Assembly (NCBI GenBank): GCA_015179045.1
Contig: WHUZ01000002.1
Location: 62,001-126,000, forward strand
Length of the DNA stretch: 64,000 bases
Direction of reading: 5' to 3'
Source of the DNA: Kalaharituber pfeilii
Taxonomy: Eukaryota; Ascomycota; Pezizomycetes; Pezizales; Pezizaceae
Shown: in pieces, positions 11,001 to 18,451 of the stretch
Layout of the letters: each line of letters opens with the position of its first letter
Position numbering within the stretch: the stretch's first letter is position 1
Program-made: the position numbers and the translations under genes
Notes under the pieces: model-generated
Told to the model about the DNA's origin: nothing
What the model saw: only the letters and a program-made list of their open reading frames with translations
The model's database searches: none

Positions 11001-11344
11001 TAAGTCTGAAATGCCAATGTCTTCCATCTCCTCTGCCGGGTATGTCGTACTATTCCAATATACTCCTGTAATCCTTCTCCCTCCTAAACATATTGTAACA
11101 TGACCATCCGCGCCTTCTACCTTAAGTTCCTTCGATCTATCTTTCCTCACATATGCTGCTACCTTTCCGCCTTTGTCCGGTGAATAGGCTGTTATGAATG
11201 ATGGGTGGAATGTCGTACCCCCTCTGGTGCTCTCCAACACTCCCCAATGAAAAGTATGTCTGCCTCTCTATCTGCCGCCTCCTGCAGTGCTATATCCGTC
11301 CCCAGCACTGATCTCCCTACATTTTGGTATATTATCTTAATCAT
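8036..11344 (-). pseudogene. LINE A ORF2: endonuclease-RT-RNase H polyprotein, frameshifted
   Basis: Starts at ATG 11344, overlapping the ORF1 stop by 8 nt. The N-terminal endonuclease part begins IIYQNVGRS, shifts frame near 11220 (GECWRAPEG/GTTFHPSF), lacks ~20 residues near 10930 compared with LINE E, and is interrupted at 10569-10622 by a foreign LINE tail. RT motifs are readable: APGPDGIQYGLLK, VGDDIKSAFNFL, GTPQGSPLSPVLFLIG and the catalytic YVDD. RNase H shows YTDGSR, AELIAMEDAL and ITDSQ. A further frameshift near 8500 separates it from WVKGHKGIPGNTEAD and the closing zinc motif CRWCGEAEETTLHILSQC. The lesions make a functional protein impossible without repair. Confidence 0.9.
10569..10622 (+). 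mobile_element. Family-1 LINE-tail insertion inside LINE A ORF2
   Basis: acatcgtcatagccataggcg, catacgattaataaat, poly(A): ~40 bp of LINE tail in the opposite orientation to LINE A. Flanked by TGTGTTATATA (10558-10568 and 10623-10633). Its outer stem reads ATCGT/ACGAT, a double compensated change from CTCGC/GCGAG. It therefore arrived after LINE A. Confidence 0.9.
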
Positions 11345-13967
11345 GGCGGCGCGCTGCCCACTCTGGTGCCCTGTGGGGACGCTGGTTGGGTCGTATCCAT
11401 ATCTTCTTCCGCCTTGCTCTACCACACTCGGGATGGTGTTCTCTTCTTTGACAGCACTGACACGTTTGATTAAATCCCCCATTTAAGTATTGTGGTTCTT
11501 CTGCATCTCGCCTCCTAGGAGATCTCTGTAGCCATTCTGGCAGGTTTTTCTGTCTGGGAATCCACTCTATAACCTGGCCTACTTGGAAATGGTGACAGTA
11601 TCCTTCAGAGTCTGTATACCGATATCTTCGTGCTTTATTCGACTTCTCCTTTCCTAGGTCGTTCCGGAGATAGCACTTTATCTGTTCCCCTCGAAACCTG
11701 AGCCCATCTCGTAGTATTTGTACTACATTGTCTGAAACAAATATTGAAACAGCTCTATTCTCTTTCCTTACTGGAATCTGCTGGTCAGTCAGTCTTCTTA
11801 ATGTCCTCGATGCTATATCTCCTGGGTTATCTGTTCTTAATGCACTTTCCACTCTGCCTATTTGTTCACAATCTTTGATATCGAACGTTACCACCTCAAC
11901 CAGTCTACTATCCCAGTCAACTCTCAGTCTTGGGTCCTCCTTTCTTATTGCCTCAATAAGCGGCTCCAGGCTCCGTGGTCCATTCTTTTCTTTAGTATCT
12001 GCCATCAGTAGGATTCTTTCCTTTGTAAAATTCTGGTCCAAGACAACTCTTCTGACTGTGTAAGGAGCGTCCTTTCCTAGATACTGGTTAATTCGTTTCT
12101 TCATTCGCTCCATTACTATGTTCCCCTTGACTGGCATGTCCCAGATACCCCTCCAGTTGCCTGCATTATATATCCTTGCCTGCCACAAGTTCTTTTTTGG
12201 TACCTCATCTTTATTTAGCTGTCTAGGTCCTGTCGGTGGCTTCGGCAATGCTGTCCTGGGTATTGTGTCTTGCTTTGTCTCTGGTACCCGTGCCATCCCT
12301 TCTTTTGCCACTGCCGCATATGATCTTATCCCTGTATCATTTCTAGGTGTAGTGGATGTTGAATTCGGTGCTGTAGATTTCCTTGCTATGTTGGCTTCTG
12401 CGCATGTCTCCTCTTTCCTGCCTGCATTACCACTATGTCTGCCATATCCATTGTGTCCTCTTGTCTCTCCTCCTCTTATATTACTTCCCTTTGCTTTATC
12501 CTTCTCTCCTGTCCCGGACATGGGCATATCCTTCTCAAGCCTTTTCTGCTTTGCTGCATAGGCATGCTGACTCCCATGGATTGTGTTGTCAGTAAACTGT
12601 ACATCCTCCATTCTTTCGCATGTCGTATATTCTGAGTTTGTTAGAGTAGCCGGCTCCAGTACTCTACCTGCTGCATTCTCCTTCAACTCCTCTGGCCATT
12701 CTGGGAAGTCAGCCGTCCAGTCCATCTCATTCTGTGTCTCTTCTATAATATTGAGCAGTTCCTCTATCACCTCCTTTGTCTTCTCTGCACAGTTTTCTTT
12801 TGCCTGATCACTACTGCTACCTCTGTACCCTGGTCCTTCCCTCTTTTCTGTCTTCGGGTCTGATGTGGAGCTGTCTATAGTAATAGGAGTATCCTCCTGT
12901 GAAGCGTCCTCCTTTGAAGCGTCCTGAGCCTGGGCTCTCTTCTCCAATTCTGCTAACTTCATCTCTATCTTTCTCCAGTGCTCTCTCATTTCGTCTCTAA
13001 TATTGTGCACAATACTCTCCATCTGCCACACAATACCAGTCGTAGCATTCCGGTCCTCTACCATCTTGTTTATCTTGTCTGCCATGTCCTTCTTCCCCCA
13101 GTACCATGCTTTCTCTTCTGCTAGCGCTGGATCCCAATCTAGCTCTCCATACTCCTCTTCTATTCCTCTGACTGCTTCTAGCAATCCCCACATCGTCCTT
13201 ACCAGCTTGGTTCTCGCATATCTGTCCATCATTGCTCTGGATCCAAGCTCTTTCTCAAGTGCCACTCCTTGGCTCGCCCATTCTCTGGCTTGAGCTCTCT
13301 TTAATCTCATCGTCTCTTCATCCTTCTGTGACTCCATGTTCCTTCTTCTCCATTCAAGAATGTCCCCCCAGTCTGCTGAAGGGCCTGACTCAGACTTAGG
13401 ATTTGCAGCCTCTGCCGTTGTGCCTGGGACAACCGTTTCGGCTGATGAGCTTTGAGATGAGTCTGCGTATAGTCCATCAAAGGTGTCAGGAACCTTTCTC
13501 TTGTGTCTTCCCCCTTGGTCTGTTTCGTCGTTATTCTGTACATGGATAGTACTATAAGCGCTCTTCGTAACTATTAGCTCTAGGTCATCTGCGCTTTCCA
13601 GCCACTCATATATAGCTCTAGACCTATCTGTCTCCTCATTGACTGCCTCTTTCCCTAGTGGGATCGTTAGCCTAGGAGTTTGCTGGGACCATTCTTCGTA
13701 TTGGCGATCCTTAAGGCAGCCTCTTGCCGCTGCAATATTGATTTTCTCTTCGATTCTGTCCTGTCTTTCCTTTTCAAGGTGAGAGAACCACTCGCTAAAT
13801 CGTTCCAATCTGTAGTTCCTTCCCTCCCCTACCAAGTCCACCGTTTCCCCTTGTTTCCAACCCTTAAAAAGCCCAAACGTTATATCCTCTTTCTCTTTAC
13901 CCTTGTCCTTCAACTTTGTGGCCTTGGCTGTTCTAGCCTTTTTTGCTCCTGCTGCGTTTCCTACCAT
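11337..13967 (-). CDS. LINE A ORF1 protein (nucleic-acid-binding, CCHC-like knuckle)
   Basis: 876 aa, uninterrupted from ATG 13967. The N-terminal half is highly charged with predicted coiled-coil stretches (for example LERFSEWFSHLEKERQDRI), followed by an acidic/polar linker. From ~residue 640 it aligns with LINE E ORF1: NLWQARIYNAGNWRG, RRVVLDQNF, DWDSRLVEVVTFDI, SIFVSDNVVQILRDGL and RYRYTDSEGYCHHF. Near the C-terminus QTCQCCQRREHHPEC fits C-x2-C-x4-H-x3-C, a zinc-knuckle-like motif. ORF1 proteins of LINEs bind the element RNA and act as chaperones in the RNP. It has no lesion, so it could still be expressed although ORF2 is dead. Confidence 0.85.
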   Translation of the reverse strand: MVGNAAGAKKARTAKATKLKDKGKEKEDITFGLFKGWKQGETVDLVGEGRNYRLERFSEWFSHLEKERQDRIEEKINIAAARGCLKDRQYEEWSQQTPRLTIPLGKEAVNEETDRSRAIYEWLESADDLELIVTKSAYSTIHVQNNDETDQGGRHKRKVPDTFDGLYADSSQSSSAETVVPGTTAEAANPKSESGPSADWGDILEWRRRNMESQKDEETMRLKRAQAREWASQGVALEKELGSRAMMDRYARTKLVRTMWGLLEAVRGIEEEYGELDWDPALAEEKAWYWGKKDMADKINKMVEDRNATTGIVWQMESIVHNIRDEMREHWRKIEMKLAELEKRAQAQDASKEDASQEDTPITIDSSTSDPKTEKREGPGYRGSSSDQAKENCAEKTKEVIEELLNIIEETQNEMDWTADFPEWPEELKENAAGRVLEPATLTNSEYTTCERMEDVQFTDNTIHGSQHAYAAKQKRLEKDMPMSGTGEKDKAKGSNIRGGETRGHNGYGRHSGNAGRKEETCAEANIARKSTAPNSTSTTPRNDTGIRSYAAVAKEGMARVPETKQDTIPRTALPKPPTGPRQLNKDEVPKKNLWQARIYNAGNWRGIWDMPVKGNIVMERMKKRINQYLGKDAPYTVRRVVLDQNFTKERILLMADTKEKNGPRSLEPLIEAIRKEDPRLRVDWDSRLVEVVTFDIKDCEQIGRVESALRTDNPGDIASRTLRRLTDQQIPVRKENRAVSIFVSDNVVQILRDGLRFRGEQIKCYLRNDLGKEKSNKARRYRYTDSEGYCHHFQVGQVIEWIPRQKNLPEWLQRSPRRRDAEEPQYLNGGFNQTCQCCQRREHHPECGRARRKKIWIRPNQRPHRAPEWAARRHD

Positions 13968-14479
13968 AATGCCTTAGATGGAATAGTGAGTGTACGGTAG
14001 GCTATTCCGGTTGTGGCTTGTCGCTGTTGTCGTTTGCGGTTGTTGTGGCTGTTGTTGTTTATAGTTGTGGCTTGTGGCTGCCGATATATAGGGTGTTGAT
14101 TGTCGTTTGTGATATGTGATAGTCGGTTTTAGCTGTCCCTGGCTGAATCAATTTTGTCGCTCCACGTCGTGAATGATTTGAGGGTGTGGTGCGCAACGGG
14201 GTCTCTGGGAGTCCCCGCTGTTCGAAGGAGTCAATGTCGCGTTGAGGTCGTGGATGAGTGTCTTCAGCAGTTGACCGTCGTTTTCTACTGTCTCCCTGGG
14301 GAAGGGCTCGTTTTCCGTAGTTTTGTCAGGGTCCCCGCGACCGTCTGGTCGAGGGACGTTGTTTGTCGTTTTCTGCTTCTTTCTACATAGCTGCTCCGAT
14401 GGTCAGGATGCGGTCTCGGTCACGTGACACTACACGTTGCCCGAGGAGTGTGTGTTCGTAGTGAAATGGCGTGGAATAA

Positions 14480-14600
14480 GCTATGTGGACAGGTATGGCA
14501 GCTCTTCTCCATGCGTCGAGATGCAGTGCACCGAGCAGAATTTGACAGGTATATTCATAGCAGGCTGTTGCAGTGAGATGTGGCAAAACCGGCTATGTTA
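14480..14600 (-). repeat. Satellite array, reverse orientation (right part)
   Basis: Continues the 7335-7922 array after LINE A: ctatgtggacaggtatggcag, then two strongly diverged units with ttgacaggtatattcatagc. It shows that the array was split by the LINE insertion. Confidence 0.65.
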
Positions 14601-14699
14601 TGTGCACAGGTTAGAGAAGTGGAATGATAGATAATGACATAGCATGCTGGGATGATAGCAAGCCTATTTGCAGTATATGGCCTTACATTTGTATGGGTA

Positions 14700-14836
14700 C
14701 CCGCATCACGGAGGGATACGCGGGATAATATGTACTTAGAGACTAGGATAGGTTGGAGGTTACTTTCTTTAAATAAAGACCCTCGCCATAGCCCGTTGGG
14801 CGGCAAGCGAGTAATGACATAAAAAAAAAAAAAAAA
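14700..14836 (+). mobile_element. LINE 3'-end fragment (family 1)
   Basis: About 135 bp: ccgcatcacggagggatacg, ttaaataaagaccctcgcc, atagcccgttgggcggcaag, cgagtaatgacat, poly(A). It matches the 3' UTR of LINE B. The flanks atgggtaccc and atgggtccc may be a TSD with one indel. Confidence 0.75.
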
Positions 14837-14954
14837 ATGGGTCCCTATGCTGACTATGAGAGTAGGCATGCCGTGATGTTGAAAGGTATTATTCAGTATA
14901 CCCTAGGAGCAGAGAGTGAATTTGCGCCAGAGGTAATAGGGCGTAGTGAGTAGG

Positions 14955-15090
14955 CGCATCATGTGTAGAGGAGCGCAATGCAATTTCTTAAATACGCCAG
15001 GTGCTCTGTGGCACAATACAATTTCTTAATTACGCCGGGCGCGGTGGGGTGGAATGTCAAGTTTCTAAATACGCCCAAGGCGCTGTGGGC
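14955..15090. repeat. Minisatellite, three ~43-bp units
   Basis: Units contain gcaatttcttaaatacgcc, acaatttcttaattacgcc and caagtttctaaatacgccc, each followed by a GC-rich ggcgc..gtgg segment. No coding meaning. Confidence 0.7.
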
Positions 15091-15500
15091 GCTCAGGGCG
15101 ATTGCCGCGCCCAGGGCGAGGCAGTTGCGCCCGGCCGAAAAGCGCTATGCATGCATAATATGTGCAACATGACCAGAGGTCAAAAGTGAAGTAGGTTGAC
15201 TTTTTGTCGAAAAGTCTTCAGAACAATTGTATGGGTTTTACACACAAAAATACGACACACGTAATTTCAACTGTATACAAGTCAACAAACTGTTGCATAA
15301 TTACCATGCAACAGCCATAACAGTGAAGCTAATCTGGCACACTTCTAACTAATAACAGGAGTTGTCCTTTTGTTATTTAGGCGGGCGGCGGCCAAAGTAA
15401 CAGTCATGTCGGTAGGTGAGGAGGCGTCTTCATCCTATCTCCGGCCTCTGTCCCACTCGTACCGGCATGCTTTGAGCCATCTTCCGCCTAGCCTCACTTT

Positions 15501-15552
15501 TTTTTTTTTTTTTTCATTACTCGCATGCCGCCCTACGGGCTATGGCGAGGGA
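15501..15552 (-). mobile_element. Family-1 short LINE-tail insertion (antisense)
   Basis: poly(T), cattactcgcatgccgccct, acgggctatggcgagg. Flanked by AGCCTCACTTT (15490-15500 and 15553-15563). About 40 bp of LINE tail. Confidence 0.9.
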
Positions 15553-15653
15553 AGCCTCACTTTGTCTATTTCAGTTGGTCTCTCCAGGTACACGACCACC
15601 GAAGCTCGTCTGTTTTCCCTCCTCAACTAGCATCGTCTTTTTTCTTAGCCATC

Positions 15654-16614
15654 AAAGAGTACTGAACAACCACAACAGGACGAGCGTTTGGAAGCGACTC
15701 CACAACCACAAGTATTTACACGGATGGAAGTAGAATGGACGACAAGACGGGCACTGGAGTGCATCAGACCGGGGAAGACACATCAATATACCTGGGAGAA
15801 AGATGCACGGTCAATGATGCTGAGCTGATAGCAGTTGGGGAGGCGTTGCGAAGAGAGGGGGAGCTGCTAATTATCACAGACTCCAGGACCACGGTGACGA
15901 GAGTGAAGGGGATAGCCAGGGGGGACCCTACGCCGGAGGGTGCAGCGGAGCTGGTGAGAAGAAGGTGGGAGGAGAGAACGTCGAGAGGGGACTGGGACCT
16001 GGCGCTCCTGTGGGTTAAGGCACATGAAGGGATAGTGGGTAACACCGAGGCGGACAGGGCAGCCAAAGTAGCCACGGCGTTACAATACCAGGACGAGACA
16101 GTGACGGAGGCCGGCATCCGACAAGAGGCAAAGAACAGGAGAGGGGAGGAGAGAAAGAGACTACAACTGACGTACAGACCACTGGAATACCTGGGGACCA
16201 GAAGGAGGGTGTCCACACTCGCAGGCATAATGGGGGACAAAGAACTGAGACAATGGAGACACCAGATAGGAAAAAAAGAGTCACCGGAGTGCAGGTGGTG
16301 TGGAAAAGCCCTCGAGAATTACAGACACATAACAAAAGACTGTGAGGCGTGGAAGAAGAGATTACCGGGAGGTGAGGCGGGGATGAAGATGCCGAAGGGG
16401 GGGGAGAAGGGGAAGAAGAAAGAGGGGGAGAAGGAGGGGATGAAACTGGTTGAGGTGTTGGACTGGGCAGCGAGCTAGTTTCTTTGTTTCACACACTCTG
16501 CTTCTCTTTATGATATATCAGTTACTATTTGTCCTTTATGTACCTAACACCTCGCCGTAGCCTACCAGGCGGCACGCGAGTAATGAAATAAATAAAAAAA
16601 AAAAAAAAAAAAAA
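15654..16614 (+). mobile_element. LINE D: 5'-truncated Tad1-like LINE
   Basis: The insert starts inside the RNase H region and runs to a family-1 tail and poly(A) ending at 16614. The 11-bp repeat TCTTAGCCATC lies before it (15643-15653) and again at 18434-18444, beyond LINE B. This is best read as LINE D with LINE B inserted into its poly(A) tail, the last ten A (18424-18433) being the rest of LINE D. Its tail hairpin has the inner stem GCCT/AGGC instead of GCCC/GGGC. Confidence 0.8.
15690..16478 (+). pseudogene. LINE D ORF2 remnant: RNase H and zinc motif
   Basis: In-frame reading through SIYTDGSRMDDKTGTG, STVNDAEL-like CTVNDAELIAVGEAL, LLIITDSRT and LLWVKAHEGIVGNTEADRAAK covers the four RNase H blocks with D, E, D and the late His/Asp. 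CRWCGKALENYRHITKDC at the C-terminus is the usual LINE zinc motif. The frame is open from the insertion junction to the stop at 16478, with endonuclease and RT lost by 5' truncation. Confidence 0.85.
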
Positions 16615-16817
16615 CAACGTCCCCCCCAGCAAAACCCACATAGATCGAAGGCCCTCAGCGTGCTGAGTCTTTCGATCTAACTTTTATCCTCAAATACCTA
16701 ATACCGCAAATTTCTCCCGAGGGGCGAAATTTCGAGGAATCGCAGCTCACCACCCCGTTGCCAACATATCAACCCTGCGCCAAGCACCAATAAGCGGCCG
16801 AGGACCACCCCCCACTA

Positions 16818-17127
16818 GTGAGCGGCACGAGCTAGCTCGAGCCGAGCTGGAGGGTGAGCTCGAGCCTGGATTGATTATATACATATTATTGACAAACTAA
16901 ACTAAACTAAGCTAAATTTTCATCTTTCTCACTACTATCAGCTAAATTGTGCATTTCGAAGTTGTTGGTAGGTCAGAATGAGCTCCAAGTCTCTAATTAT
17001 TACTATATTAGGTATTTACAGTTTATGAAACCTTGCACTGGCTAAGCATTTTAGCGAGCTGTCAAGAAAAACACAAGCATGATCTTGGCTCGTTTGAGCT
17101 CGAGCTGGCTCGGCTCGTGCCGCTCAC
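16818..17127. mobile_element. TA-flanked MITE, copy 2 (310 bp)
   Basis: Same element as at 7427-7712: TIRs GTGAGCGGCACGAGC / GCTCGTGCCGCTCAC, TA at 16816-16817 and 17128-17129. It inserted in the 5' UTR of LINE B, 23 bp before the ORF1 ATG (17150). It holds the full-length left end missing 24 bp in copy 1. Confidence 0.85.
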
Positions 17128-17149
17128 TACCCCCCACCCACCAATAAGA

Positions 17150-18243
17150 TGCCGAGTAAGAAGACTTCGAGGGCCCCCCCGCCCCCGCCTCCCGAACAAC
17201 TCCCTTCCTTCGCAGACGTGTACGACAAGATAAGAGACGCGGGATTAGACTGGAAATGAATCATGCACGCGAAGTGGAGGAACCTCACGAATACAGACCG
17301 CCACGTACCCGAAGGGGCCATACTGATCGTGAGATGGAACGGCAGATTCACATCATCCCACGCGGGACGCCCTGCCTTGGCGAACAGCTGCACGCGGGGT
17401 CATGTGATATAAAAAAATAAAAAAAAAAAATCCCACGCGGGACTCCTGGGAGACCCACTCCCGGACTGGCTGGCGGACCGGTCCACTACCCCCTCCCTCT
17501 CCCCACCGCCACCCAAGTTGGGGTTCAGCCCCATCACCGGCATAGACACGGAACCGACGGAGCCCACAACCGAAGTCATAGGCTTCAACCCCATCAACAA
17601 CGTGTTCTCGGAGGAACCATTTCCGGAGAACATGACGTCAACGACGGCGGCCGCTCCAGCGCCAACACCCACCCCCGGCCCCCCCCCGGAAAAAACCACG
17701 ACTAAGACCAGAAAGCGAAAAGGAAAAGCGGCGTCAGCACAAACGCCGTATGCAATTAAACGCAGACTCGACAACGCGGAGGCAAACAAAATAGCCACTG
17801 CACCACCAGTCGGAAACCTAGCCGCCGACAGCACCCCTGCCGGCGCCACAACAGCGACCCCATCAACTCCCAGGCCCACCCCCACTCCCTCCCGCACGCC
17901 CAAACCGAAACCCCAAACCCCTCAAACCCCCAAGCCCAAAGCCAGACCCCCGAAACACGCATCCACTCCCGACGCCACCACCCCCAAATCTGGCATCGTA
18001 GTCCACGGTATAGCCCTGAGGAAGAACCTCAGGAATGTTTAGAGATGGATGGAAGCAGAGAATGACATAGGCAGGATAACCGGGATCAGATGCCTCATTA
18101 AGGAGACGACATTGAGGGAGAAAGGAAAAGCAACAAGTTCGGTAGTAGTGTACCTGGAGGACACAAAGCAAGTAGACCGGGTGAGACTAGGTGGGAGCTG
18201 GTTGAGAGCTAGCCAGTACGAGTGGAACAGAGGACGAAGATAG
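17150..18243 (+). pseudogene. LINE B ORF1, broken
   Basis: Begins ATGCCGAGTAAGAAG. After ~36 codons a TGA (GLDWK-stop-IMHAKWRN) interrupts it, then a family-2 tail insertion (17369-17430), then ~170 Pro/Thr/Lys-rich codons (TPRPTPTPSRTPKPKPQTP), then a TAG after LRKNLRNV. The final part (NDIGRITGIRCLIKETTLR, KATSSVVVYLEDTKQVDRVR, LGGSWLRASQYEWNRGRR) looks like the RRM-like nucleic-acid-binding region of LINE gag proteins. The zinc knuckles expected after it are missing because of the internal deletion. Confidence 0.75.
17369..17430 (+). mobile_element. Family-2 short tail insertion inside LINE B ORF1
   Basis: gccctgccttggcgaacagc, tgcacgcggggtcatgtgat, then A-rich. Flanked by TCCCACGCGGGAC (17356-17368 and 17431-17443), a 13-bp duplication. 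Confidence 0.92.
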
Positions 18244-18451
18244 GAGACGTTCCCTCGTACCGGATTGGATGTTATTGTCCCCTACTCCCTGCATCACGAA
18301 GGATTACTGCGGGTACCACATGTAGTTAGCTTATCTTCTTCTTTTTCCATTTAAATAAAGACCTCGCCATAGCCCATAGGGCGGCGCGCGAGTACTGATA
18401 TAAAAAAAAAAAAAAAAAAAATCAAAAAAAAAATCTTAGCCATCGTATCCC

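Larger units (their letters stand above)
7923..14470 (-). mobile_element. LINE A: full-length Tad1-like non-LTR retrotransposon
   Basis: About 6.5 kb on the minus strand: poly(A) tail at 7923-7939, family-1 hairpin tail to ~7978, ORF2 8036-11344, ORF1 11337-13967, then ~500 bp of 5' untranslated sequence rich in GTT. A 9-bp direct repeat, GTGGAATAA, flanks it (7914-7922 and 14471-14479). The insertion site is independently supported: removing the element restores a satellite unit (gatgtatggtggaataagctatgtggacaggtatggcag). Two ORFs, apurinic-type endonuclease, RT, RNase H and a terminal zinc motif fit the Tad1 clade. ORF1 is open; ORF2 is broken, so the copy is not autonomous. Confidence 0.9.
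16615..18423 (+). mobile_element. LINE B: internally deleted (ORF1-only) LINE
   Basis: About 1.8 kb: a 5' UTR (split by a MITE), ORF1, then directly the LINE 3' UTR with family-1 tail and poly(A). ORF2 is absent, so the copy is non-autonomous. It starts directly after LINE D's poly(A) and is followed by tc-A(10) and LINE D's TSD, meaning that it landed in LINE D's poly(A). LINE C carries the same ORF1 type. Confidence 0.75.
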
